A stretch of 64,000 nucleotides of DNA from Pleodorina starrii (Eukaryota; Chlorophyta; Chlorophyceae; Chlamydomonadales; Volvocaceae), in assembly GCA_030267565.1 (NCBI GenBank), contig BRXU01000009.1, forward strand, positions 1,324,001-1,388,000. Reading direction: 5' to 3'. Of this stretch, positions 24,498 to 35,380 are shown piece by piece. The translations under genes were made by a program, and so were the position numbers. A model generated the notes under the pieces. It did not search any database, had not been told where the DNA came from, and worked only from the letters and a program-made list of their open reading frames with translations. Position 1 is the first letter of the stretch; each line of letters starts with the position of its first letter.

Positions 24498-26599
24498 CCC
24501 ACGGGGCGCCAGAACGTGCGGCGACTGACCCATGGGTCATCGAGGGTGGGACGGGACGTGGCCGACGTCGGCGAGGCGGTGCGACAGCACAAGGGGCGCT
24601 GGCGGAGTGGCAGGAGCGCGACGCGGGGACTGCGGGGGGGCAGTGAGTGGCGGCGGCGGGAGAGCAGGCAATGGGTTACGGCGACGGACGCATCGGTCGC
24701 TCGGATGGCGGCGCGAAGATGGGGGCTTGTTGTTGTTGTCGTTGTCATTGACATTGCATGAGATGGAACGATGGAATGGAAATGAGGCCACCGGTTTTTG
24801 GTAAATGTTGTTTTGCCCAGATTTCGCGGGCTCCGAAGCCAAAAACAACGACGGCAACGGACGACTTCGCCGGAGCGTTCGCGCAGACGCATTCTTTCGC
24901 TAAACTTGTTCTTCGTAATTGTTTTTGTGGTTTTTACAGTTATTACGGTTACTTGTTTGCAGTACTCATGGGATCTGCTTTGGCGAGAAGCTGTTCAAAG
25001 CGCGTACCGTTACTGTTTGTCGTGGTTTCGGTTTCTGACGTTTTCGGAATTCGAGATCGGAATTTGGGTGTTTCTAAAAGGCGCCGCGTTCAAAATGCGG
25101 TAGCGAACCCCGTCTGGCACGCGTGCCTTCAGAGTCAACATCGGCCAATGCAGGCGATTGATGAGGGTGGTCCGGACGGAGCCTCGGGACGTTCGCGACC
25201 CCAAGTCAAGGTGCCCACCCGAACAGCCTCACGTCCGCGAATGCAGGGGACTGGGGAAGCCTGTGCCTGGGACCAAATGCCGTACGTCGTACCGAGTATG
25301 CGGGTTGCAACAACCACCGGATGCGAACAGCGCGCTGCGTTTGATCCAGCAGAGCAACGTCCGCGCGTGCAGAAGCCTGGCGACGTACGCGAGGATCGTG
25401 CCATCTCCCGTCCCCCGCGCCGGGGTGAGGTGCGGTTCTACATGAGGTCTGTTTCTGCCCTGAATGGTCAGGATTTCACGTGCTTACACATTTTACGTTC
25501 TTACAACTTTTACGTTCCTACAACTTTTGCGTTCGATACGATTGCCTTGGTTTTGGGTTGGGTTGGATTGGATCGTACCGTACTGTACGGCGTTGTTGGA
25601 CCTACTACATGGCAGGCATGGTTGCACTCTGCACTGCAGTGGAGCAGCGAACATCTGTTTGGTCGTCGACTCGGCCCGGCAACCACAAACCGGCTGCTGG
25701 CCCTCATATTGCGGCGGCGGCGGCGGCAGCCGCGGCTGTCACATCGTACATACATCACTTGCACTCGGGACGTCGGGAGCCGTTAGTTGGAGCCCCGGTG
25801 TTTGAATCGCACCTTCTTCCCATGTCTTTGTTCCCGGGACAGCGCCTGTGCTGCCTGTGCGGCCTGTGCGGCTCCAGGGTGCTCACTTCCGAGCTGACTG
25901 GCACTGGTATCTGGTAATGGATCAACTTTACTGAAGACCGCCCCGGGCGGGAATACATCCATAGATCCGTCCATAATTCCATATCGCGTTTGGATTCGGT
26001 TCTGCTTATAACGTGTGTGTGTGGTTGTTGCCGTGAGCTATAACGTATTTTCCATATCAGATGTCTTCTGCGCGTTTCTGTGCGGGACTTGCCAGACAGC
26101 CGGGTCGGCCTCCAGTACGGCGCCCCGAGTACTCTGGGCCCTCAGGATGCCGTTACCGTTACGGTACCGTTATCGTACGGAGGTCCACCTGGCAATTGTC
26201 GCATCACCGTTTCCTCCGGTCAACCCAGATGGAGGACGCGCTGGGGGGCGTGGTGGTTGTGGGTCGGTTACCGGTACTTGTGGACGTCGTTGACAGTTGC
26301 ATCACTGCTTGTAAGCTCGTGTCGACAGTTGCATCACTGCTTGTAAGCTCGTATTGCATCACCACTTTGTTAACACAGTCCAAAGCTTAAGAGATGTCAT
26401 GATAGGTTTTAGGTATGCCACCAATGTGTCTGTAGTGGAGTAAATTGATATCGTGCGATAGCTGATCGATTAGGATCGATTGGGGATCAGACGCGTAGGA
26501 ACGCGTCCGGATGTCCTTTTACTGTCCTTCCTTCGTGGCGGCCGGCAGGTGGTGTGTACAGCTTGTTATGACCCACTTTCCGCAGAAGCCTTATAGCCA
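24498..26599. other. Region between paralog B and the transposon-like element
   Basis: This holds the 3' flank of paralog B. An open frame of 342 codons runs from 24758 to 25786, but it has mixed codon use, no motif and no homology I recognise, so I do not call it a gene. A 32-bp direct duplication occupies 26292-26352. A short frame from 26061 (MSSARFCAGLARQPGR) resembles a transit peptide and is considered in the findings as a possible first exon of the downstream gene. Confidence 0.45.
26292..26352 (+). repeat. 32-bp tandem duplication
   Basis: GACAGTTGCATCACTGCTTG with its following 9 bases occurs at 26292-26320 and again at 26324-26352, with GTC between. Confidence 0.9.
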
Positions 26600-27840
26600 A
26601 TTTACATGACATGTTACGTTACCTCACGTTTACATGTTAAGTGGCAGGCCCAAACGGATCCCAATTTACATGGGCTGTTCTGGGGACGTTATCTCTGTTG
26701 GCGCGAGGTCCGTACACACTATGTTTTGAGGCGGTAACGTCAAAGCGCCCATGTCATATCATGTCAGCACGATATTAAACCCTTAGGACGAAGCCTGCGA
26801 GCGTCGTTGCCCATAATGGAACCCGACGCGCCGAGGTCGGCCTCATCGCGCGAGAGCTCGTTCTCAGGGTACGCCAAGCCCTCGATGGCAGTCTCATCGC
26901 GGTCATTGTTTGCATATTGGTTATACTAAAGTTGTGCGGCGTCGGCGAGCGGCTGCGACCGCGGCCGGCCCTGCGCGGCGTCGGCATGGCTCTCGGAAGC
27001 TCGGCCTGACCGACCACTGTGTCTTGTCGAGAAGCAGCAGCGCCTTGTCAAGATCCATGTTGACTTTATGCAGAACTAGGGCAGCGTAACTCATTCGGGA
27101 GTGCCGAGCTGCCGACCGTGGTGAGGGACCGGTGCGCTTGTAGATCGTACTATTTTGGAAAATAGTACGGCACGCATCCTCCAGCGCTGTTCCCGCGCAC
27201 ATAAAAGGTATTCACATAACTGCATAGCCTTGTATCGGTTCGTTATATGTGCCTCAGCAGCTTTGGTCACTTAGGCAGCTATTCATAAATGGACATGACC
27301 ACGCAATTCTCTGAGCAAATACGCATAACAACGGGATTGCATTAAACAAGCAGAGGACATCAAGGCCGTGCGTGATATAGCACTCTTCGAGCTCGCGCGC
27401 TAAGTTGCAGATTGAAAGTCAATTCGGTGATAGATGATGACGCGATACTCAGCATGACACGTGGGAGCCTTGATTCCGGACACATGCCTGGCTTGAGAAT
27501 AGTGCATAGGAGGAGTGCTCTGCTGCCGCTGCGCTTGTGCGGAGTTGCCCTTCGTCATGTAGAATGTTCGGCGAGAAGTTCGCAGTGGGAACGCGATGGA
27601 GATCGCCGACGATACCAAGTGTATGACATAACTGAACGATTGGTCTTGAAGGAAATCAAAACTATGCTAAAATGAGGTTGTACTGGCTGTAACGGGGCGA
27701 GGGGTCAACGTTTAGTTTATTACACCCCCCCCCCTGGGGCCACGTTAGACTTTTTGGCCACGTAACGTGTAACGGACCCGTCACCCCATGCGAACTGACC
27801 ACGTTTCCTGTAAAGTGATGACGTAACGCGTCATGTAAAT
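26600..27840. mobile_element. Transposon-like element with about 30-bp terminal inverted repeats
   Basis: The left end (26600-26632) begins ATTTACATGAC, then TTACGTTACC. The reverse complement of the right end (27811-27840) begins ATTTACATGAC, then TTACGTCATCAC, so the ends are imperfect inverted repeats. Both ends are flanked by CCA, a possible 3-bp target duplication. Positions 26977-27840 (read on the minus strand) are highly similar to 58618-59504 on the plus strand. The interior includes a 24-bp palindrome (CGTACTATTTT..AAAATAGTACG) near 27148-27171 and a short frame starting MDLDKALLLLDKTQWSVRP. No full transposase was found, so this is probably a non-autonomous element. Confidence 0.7.
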
Positions 27841-28735
27841 CCAACATTACGGTCGTCTGGCTGGCGGGCTTGTCATGGCTGTGGTGGCCCGGGGGTCGGT
27901 ATTTCGCTACTCAAGATGCGACGGCCGTTGCTTTCCGGCATAAGTCGCGTTCAGTGTTATGCATGGACATTTTTTTCCCATCCACAACTCTTTGCAATTG
28001 GCATCCGCTCCTACGTCTTCATTAACGGGTACTCTGAGCTGGTGCCCGCGGCTAGTATCCGCTTAGCTCTCTGCACTATTAGGTATTGACCCTATGGCAT
28101 AGCCTTCATGGTAAGAATTTCGGTTGTGCGGCAGAGAAAACCTTTAATCGACGCCTGCCCTTCCATCGTACGGGACCCTGACGGCGGAAAGGGTTTTACA
28201 GGGCTAAGGGCTACTTGCAGCAACATTTAGTTGTTCAGATTCAATTCATCTTTCGTGTGGATAGAATTGAGTCACGTTGAAGCGGCAAGCTTGTGCCGGC
28301 GCGGAAGGTCTCCCCGTTACTTGACGCAGGGCTAGAAAAATCCAAAAATGTCGCTTCTTAAAGAAAAGCTGGGAAATGGTAGGGATCTACTGTTCACCGT
28401 CTTTACCCTTGCCGAAGTTGGTCTCACGAAAGCGTCTATAATCGCAGCGCGGAGCTCTTCACTTGCGTGCCCGTTCACGCGGAGGATAAACGGACAGCCA
28501 CGCATGTACTGGCGGAATGGATCGCCATCTGTGCAGCACAATCGGGCGAACGTGCGGGTACGTAGGTCCTGATTATCTCCGTGCGACTGGACAAACACTT
28601 CATGCCTTCTAACGACGATCCCCTCTGGGCAACATAGGTTCGGGTTGCGGAGGCTACTACGCCCAATCTGGTAAGTTGGCTTTGTCAGCTCGATGACATG
28701 CTACGTGCCGATGACACCGGCAGCTGTCGGCGCAG
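27841..28735. other. Region between the element and the ALS small-subunit exons
   Basis: This must contain, or be crossed by, the intron leading into the first identified exon of the acetolactate synthase subunit. A minus-strand frame at 28332-28598 (88 codons) has a CC..C pattern but no recognisable family. No first exon with a clear transit peptide was seen here. Confidence 0.4.
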
Positions 28736-31700
28736 AGGACCGGCGATGTCTACGTCATCGAGCCCAAGCCCCTGGAGGAGGGCGTGGAGAAGCACATCAT
28801 CTCCATCTTCGTCGCGGATGAGCCCGGCCTCATCAACCGCGTCGCGGGCGTCTTCGCGCGGCGAGGTGCGTCGGGTCGTGGTGCGTGGTCGGCCCCAACC
28901 CGGCCCCACACCCGGGCCCGTGGCCGCTGACTTCACAGCGACCGTGCCCATCGCAGCATGCTGGGAACATCGAGGACCTGCACGTCCTCTGCCCCAGGGT
29001 GTGACTTAGCATTCCCGCCCCCCCCCCCCATCTCTGCCGCCCCAGGCGCCAACATCGAGTCCCTGGCTGTGGGCCTTACGGTCGACAAGGCGCTCTTCAC
29101 CGTGGTCATTGCGGGCAAGGCCGCCACCGTGGTACGACTGTAGTTGCATGTCCAACCCTTCCTGTTGTACTTTTATGCATGTTCGTTCATGCATTCTCCT
29201 TACTCTCACCCGCGTCGAGAGACAGAGAGAGAGAGGGAGGGAGAGTCAAAGCACACACACAGTGGCGCAGTGGGCCACATGGCTGGTCCCCGGTGCGCCT
29301 GGGCGTGCTCGGGCGGCTGTTGCACGCCGTCCCAGACCCCCCTTCCCCCCGGGCCCCAGGGCCTGCTCTTGGCCCACCCCGTCCCCTTCCCGCCCGCCCT
29401 CCACCCTCCCCTCCTCGCCTCTTGCCCATTTCGGCCGTCCTGATTTTACCCCCTCCCCCTCTCCCGCCGTCTCTATGGTCCTTCACGCCCTGCTCCCTTC
29501 CCTCTCTCCCCCGCTGCCCTCCCTTCCCTCCCTCCCCTCTCCCCCCCTCTCCCCTCCCCTCCCTCCCCGTCCCCAGGCCAACCTGATCAAGCAGCTGTCC
29601 AAGCTGGTCAAGGTGCGCTATGTGGAGGACATCACCGTCACCAACCGGATAGGTGAGGGAGGGGGGGGAGAGCTGGTGGGGAGGAGAGCTGGGCGAAGAA
29701 GGGGGCTGGGAGGGAAGTGGACTGGGAGGGAGCCGGGGAGGAGTTGGGGGGGAGGGGTTTGCCAAGCGAAGCGAATCGAAGGAAAGCGAGGCGAAGCCAA
29801 GCGAAGTGAAGGAAAGCGAGGCGAGGAAATGGATGTCATGATGGGCAGAGACCCGGGCAGTTGTGCGGCATGTTTGTCCCGAATTGTCGTCGCTTCGCTT
29901 TGGGAAGGCTACACAAGCAACCGGGGTGGGGGGGCTTGTAGAGCCAAGTGCGAGCAGTCAAGCGGGGCAATGGGGGTTCGAGCACAAAGCACTCGGGCTG
30001 GGGGCGGGGCGGGGGCCGGGGGGCGGGGGGCTCCCCATCAGATCTGTTGGAACTAGTTTTTGGGAGGTGAGGGACGGCGTTGGTGACACACCGATGAAGG
30101 GGCCTCCTGCGAACAGCAATGAGGGGCAAGGGGCAACGGAGGGGCACCGGACCGGGAAGGGGAAACGGACACGTGAAGGCGGACAGCGGAATGGCTCCCA
30201 TCTCTCCCCTCCCGGAGGAGAGTGGTGGAAGGGGTGGAAGTGGCGGAAGGTGGTATCAGTGGTATCAGCCTAGGGCAGCGGGGTCGGGTGGGGGTGGGGG
30301 TGGGTCATATGGATGGAACCGCAGCTCAGATGGGACGGGAAGGGGAGGGGGAGAGGAGGGGTCAAGGGGGGTTGTCCGGTGGCTCTGCTGCGTCAGCGGC
30401 CGCCCGAGGTGGCCGGGGGTTACCACCGTAGTGGGGAGGGAGGAAGGGAGGGAGGGAGGGGCGCAGGGGGGTGCGGGGAAAGAGGCACCGGGGGGGAGGA
30501 GGAGGAGCGCTTCGTCAGGACCCTCCGCCCGACGTCCCCACCTCCCTCTCCTCCCACTCGTCCCTCCCCTCCCGTCCTCCCCGGCCCTCCATTGCACTTT
30601 TCCACTGCAGACCGTCTGTCAGCCTGTCAGTCCTGTCAGCCTGCCTGTTTGGACTGTCGTACGGACTTCGCCGTCCTCCCCCAACTCCCTCCCTCTCCTC
30701 ACCCCACCTTCCCCCCTCCCTCCCTTTCCCACCCTCCCACCCTCCCTCCGCCCCACCCACCCACCCACCCCCTCCCACACCCCCCCAGAGCGCGAGCTGC
30801 TGCTTCTGAAGCTGCGTGTGTCCGCTGGTCCCGCCCGCGCCGAGGTGCTGCAGCTGGCCCAGATCTTCCGGGCGCGCATTGTGGATGTGAGCGACACCAC
30901 CCTCTCCCTCAGCGTCACCGGAGACCCGGGCAAGGTGCGTGGGGGGCTGGGGGGGCTCGGGTGAGTGGACTAGGTGGCTGAGTAGGTGCGTGCGTGCGTG
31001 TGTGTGTAATTAGAGGGGCCGGTCGTAACACGGCGCCGGGCGTCCGACCTTGCCAGCCCCCAACCTCCCTCTGACAGGTACGAAGGCATATCGTCCGCAG
31101 CAGCTTGGTCAACAACGTCCGCAGTGTCTCATTGTTATGTAGAGGAGCATATCACTCCCTGCCCCCTCCCCCTCCCTCCCCCTCCCTCCCCGTCCCTCCC
31201 CCCCTCCCCCATCAGCTGACCGCCATGCTCAAGGTGATGGCCAAGTTCGGGGTGGTGGAGCTGGCTCGCACCGGCCGCATCTGCCTGCGCCGCGGGGAGG
31301 CGCTGCTGGAGAGGGGGAGCGGACTGCCGGAGGCACCCGCTGCCGAGTCGCCGCGGCAGGCCTCGGCGTCGGCACTGGCAGCCGAGGCGTGAGTGGGGGG
31401 CGGGGGAACGGGCAGCGCGGGCAGCCAGCGGGGGCAGGCACGCACACACGCGAGCCCACACGCGTGCCTACATTCGGGCGTCGTTGGGCGGGCGGGGGCG
31501 CGGGGCCGCCCCTCTGTCTTGTTCAAGTCTCAAATTCAAACCCCGAGTCCCTCCCGCGGGGCACCGCACCGCACCGCAAACCCCCTCTGTTGTCCCTCTC
31601 ATGTGTGTGCGTGTGTGTGTGTGTTGTCCGCTGCCCGGTCAGTGCGGCGCTGGCTGCCAAGGGTGGCAGCGGCAGTGGCAGCGGGTCGGAGGGCGAGGAG

Positions 31701-33513
31701 CGCACCGCGGACGTGTACATGGTGGACGAGGACGTGGGAGGTGAGGGGGAGGGGACAGGGAGGGGGGGAGGGGGGAAGGGAGATGAGGGGGGCAGATGCC
31801 GGGATGTGTGCGGGAGAGTCGAGAGCCAAGGGTTACCGCCCCCCAACCCCCCCCACACACACACCCCGGCTGTCCGTGGATAACCCCCACCCCGTCCCAC
31901 ATTCCATCGTTGCGGCTTCATGTTCGTTACCTCTTCCCTACTCCTACCCCCCGATCCCCCTCGCATGCACTCACCCACCCACACACACCCACACGCACGT
32001 CCCCTCCCCTCCCCGGTCCCCGCCCGCAGGTGTGTGGGACGTTGACAATGTGTTGGAGCCCACCTATGCGGGGTCCCAGGCGCCCTCGTCGGACTTCCGC
32101 CCCTACACCCTCAACATCGAGGTGCAGGACGTGCCGGGAGTGCTCAACCAGGTGGGGCAGGGAGGAGGGGGTGGGGGGGTGGCTGGGTGGGGGGGTAGGT
32201 GGGGGGGTGGGATCCTTCTCTGTCGGCTTGGCTTGTGTGAATGGATAGGCGCTGCAACCCCCGGCACCCTTGCCGCATTCCTCCCCCTCGCTGCCTTCGC
32301 GGGCCATCAGTTTGACTCCTACCCTCTCCCTCGCATGCCACCCAAAAAACACTTCTTCCCCCTTCCCCCCTCCCCCCCTTCGCCCCCTCCCCCTCTTCCC
32401 CCCTCCCCCCGCCGCGCAGGTGACCCAGGTGTTTGCCCGCCGCGGCTACAACGTTCAGAGCCTGGTGGTGGGTCCCTCTGAGCGCGAGGGCATGTCCCGT
32501 ATCGTGATGGTGGTGCCCGGCCGGGTCACCTCCCCGGACGGCTCCTCCGGCATCTCCCCTCTGCTCAAGCAGCTGTCCAAGCTGGTGTTCGTACAGACCA
32601 TCACCGACCTCACCGACATACCCTTCGTCAACAGGGAGCTCATGCTGGTCAAGGTGGGGGGGTGCGGGGGGGGAGGGGTGCGGGGGGGGGAGGGGTGCGG
32701 GGGGGGGAGGGGAAGGGAAGGGAAGGGAAGGGAAGGGAAGGGAAGGGAAGGGAAGGGAAGGGAAGGGAAGGGAGGGGAGGGGAGGGGAAGGGAAGGGAAG
32801 GGAAGGGAGGGGAAGGGAAGGGAAGGGAAGGGAAGGGATGCAGGCGCCTGACTCTTGACTCTTGACCCTTTAATCTTGGCTCTAGGGAGGGGGCCTGGTT
32901 GCTTCAACCCGTATCAACGACTCGCTGCACCCCAAAACCCCCAATTCCCCCGCTTGCCGCTACTGTACCCCCTCACCCCCGCTTAACCCCCTGACCCCAA
33001 CTGACCCCAACTTACTCCCGACCTACCGTATCCCGCCGACCTGACCCCCCCCCGGCTCCCCAGGTGCGCTGCTCCGCCTCTCAGCGCGGTGAGCTGCGCG
33101 ACCTGGCCGCCATCTTCCGCGGCTCCATCGTCGACGTCTCCGCCGGCAGCCTCACCATCGAGGTGCTGGGCAAGGAGGACAAGATGAAGGCGTTCACGGA
33201 CCTGCTGGAGCCGTACGGTACGGCAGGGGAAGGGAAAAGTACGGCTGCTTGCACGGAGGGTGTAGTTTTCGAGGGTGTTGGTCCGTGTGGGGGAACAGGT
33301 GGGGGCCGAACGGAAGGCGAGCACGTGTGTGTGCCGCCGGTGTTTTGAATCCTCCAATCCCTCCTACCCCTACCCCTACCCTCCCTCCCTCCCGCGCTGG
33401 GTGCTTCCCCAGGCATCCTGGAGATTGCCCGCACCGGCCGTGTGGCCATGGCTCGCGACTCGGGAGTCAACTCGGAGTTCCTGGAGCGCATGAGCATGGG
33501 ACGAGTCATGTGA
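28736..33513 (+). CDS. Acetolactate synthase regulatory (small) subunit, N-terminus missing
   Basis: Exons 28736-28865, 29046-29131, 29577-29652, 30789-30934, 31216-31388, 31643-31740, 32030-32151, 32420-32653, 33064-33217 and 33413-33513 join in frame to give 439 residues. The protein has two IlvH-like halves. Each begins with an ACT domain: [20 protein letters not shown] and, later, [20 protein letters not shown], both followed by ARRG and an N-[IV]-[EQ]-SL-[AV]-VG block. Each half ends in [10 protein letters not shown] or [10 protein letters not shown]. This duplicated layout is typical of plant and algal chloroplast subunits, which activate acetolactate synthase and confer feedback inhibition by branched-chain amino acids. 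A Ser/Gly/Ala linker separates the halves. An in-frame stop at 28712 shows that an upstream exon, presumably with the transit peptide, is missing. An alternative acceptor would begin the exon at 28724 (LSAQ). Junction phases all agree. Confidence 0.95.
32700..32838 (+). repeat. (GGGAA)n microsatellite in ALS small-subunit intron
   Basis: About 27 GGGAA/GGGAG pentamers fill most of the 5' half of intron 32654-33063. The tract is purine-only on the plus strand. Confidence 0.95.
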
Positions 33514-33585
33514 TGTGGCATGTGTCATGTGTATGTGAGGGGGTGTGGTGTGGTGTGATGTGAGGGGGTCGCATGTCGGTGTCAT

Positions 33586-33597
33586 AGGGTTTTAGGG
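33586..33597 (+). repeat. Interstitial telomere-like AGGGTTTTAGGG
   Basis: Two units of the TTTTAGGG green-algal telomere type lie about 75 bases after the ALS small-subunit stop codon. Confidence 0.6.
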
Positions 33598-33828
33598 TGA
33601 GAGGCCCCGTTGGTGCGGATCGGCCCCGCGGGGTCGGATTGCGCTGTCGGACTCGGGACATTGCCCGGTCAGTGGGCTGGCGGGTCAGCGGGCGTGATCG
33701 AGCGGCGCTTTGGGGTCGGACTCGCTGTGTTTGTGCATGTGTGTGTGCATGTGTGTGTGTGTGTGCGGGGGTTTGGGGAGACAGCTTGGATGGTGGGGTA
33801 ATAGAAAACGGCCCGGGACGAGGGAACG

Positions 33829-33868
33829 CAATGCAGTTACCTGGGATATTACTTAGGTAACTGCATTG
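33829..33868. repeat. Perfect 14-bp-arm hairpin
   Basis: CAATGCAGTTACCT at 33829-33842 and its reverse complement at 33855-33868 are separated by 12 bases. It lies 3' of the ALS small-subunit gene, so it may be a 3' UTR structure or a mobile-element footprint. Confidence 0.8.
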
Positions 33869-34114
33869 GAATTCCTGATATCTTCAGCAGAAAGAAAGCG
33901 AGCGCGCGGCCGCCTCGCCGCCGACCAACCCCAGACAGACCGGCACACGTGGATGGTGGGGGGGTGGCGGAGGATGAGCCTGCTCGATGCGCTGCTCCGT
34001 TGCGGCGGCTTTTGGCTCGTTGTTGTCGTTTATGCCCCTCATGGGTCGCGATGATCACCGCCCGGCAGTCCCGGCCCAGTGCAGTGCAGCCCGGACGTAG
34101 CCCGGACCTAGCAC

Positions 34115-34225
34115 CCGACCTCCTAGAGTCCTGTACACGAACATGCGGCACACGCTGTCTCTGAGGTAGGGCAGCGGGTCGTGTTTGATGTCGGCAATGG
34201 GAATAGACAACATGTTGACACGGAA
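34115..34225 (-). pseudogene. Possible coding fragment, unknown family
   Basis: On the minus strand this reads NMLSIPIADIKHDPLPYLRD followed by SVCRMFVY, with third positions mostly C or G as in the confident exons. It is preceded by a pyrimidine run and AG, and GTGTAC could serve as a donor. I found no partner exons on either side, so it could be one exon of an unresolved gene or a relic. The family is not recognised. Confidence 0.25.
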
Positions 34226-35337
34226 ACGGATACCAGCTTGGGGGGAAATTGTTCGCCCCCCAGCCATCAAGCTGCCGTACCCACTCACTCAGCAACCCGG
34301 TCCATCCAGCCAGTGAGCCACCCGCCCGCCCTGCCTCTCACCCACCCACTGACTCACCACCCCACCCACCAACCCACCAAGCATCAACCCAACCACACAC
34401 CAACCCACACACCAACTCATACACCAACCCAACCGCCAACCCACACATCAACCCAGCTATCTGCTGTGTCATGTGTCACCCCGTCTCCACTCAGGGGACC
34501 CACGGGGTTTGGATTGCCGGAAGTGTGGTGTCACGGAATAGACAATCCATACCATATCATATGATGTCTTTTTTGGGCTTGATAAGCGTTGCTGGCCGGA
34601 CGGACGGCGCCGGCCTTTGCATGGACAGAGTCGGCCCTCGGATTGACGAAAGTCGCCCTTTGAATTGATAGAGTTGCCCATAGGATTGCCTAGATTATGT
34701 CCCATTATCCCGTTTAACCGTGTAGCGCTGCAAGTCTGCAAGCCATTTGCTTGCTGTACGGGTACGTATATAATCCGCAGTCGCTTGCATTTAGCGGCCA
34801 AACGACCAGGATACAGCACACTCATTCCGCATTCCTTAATAGGGATTGGCGATTGACCAGTTCGAAGAGACGAAAGTCGCCCAGCCTCTGGATTGAAGTT
34901 TCCTTCATTCGGACTGGCGTGACCGCCTATCGGATTTGCCGCCGAGTCTTTTGGATAAGCAAAAACAATTTTCCCTCAGTAGTAACCGGGACACGGTAAG
35001 GTTATCAGACAACCGAATCCGACCCCCGTGGGTACCCTCAGGTGTCCTATTTTGGAGGTCCACGAGAGTCCACGGGGGAGTTTCCAGGAAACGGGCAGAG
35101 CGGCAGCAGAGATCAGGGAGAATTTTTTCCAATATCGAAGCCGCTCTGTTTAAGGAGGCAGCCTGGGATGAAGCCGGCAGACAAGGCGGGAAGTGTGGCT
35201 ACGAAAGTGAGAGAAAGTGGAGTTGGCAGTTGGGAGAAGAAACGGCTGTACTCGATGCAACGTAATTGCGGCATGTACGGTGCCACAAATTGTTTGCTTT
35301 GTCCAAAGAAGGGTAAAGCGCTCTGGGGCATGTACGC

Positions 35338-35380
35338 ATGTTTAATAGCCTGGTCCGTAGTGAGCGTGGCTATTAAACAT
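35338..35380. repeat. Perfect 13-bp-arm hairpin
   Basis: ATGTTTAATAGCC at 35338-35350 pairs with GGCTATTAAACAT at 35368-35380, with a 17-base loop. It stands in AT-richer sequence with no gene. Confidence 0.75.

Noticed and set aside
28332..28598. Minus-strand 88-codon frame with a Cys-rich start
   Set aside because: There is no recognisable domain and no continuation; it may be transposon debris.
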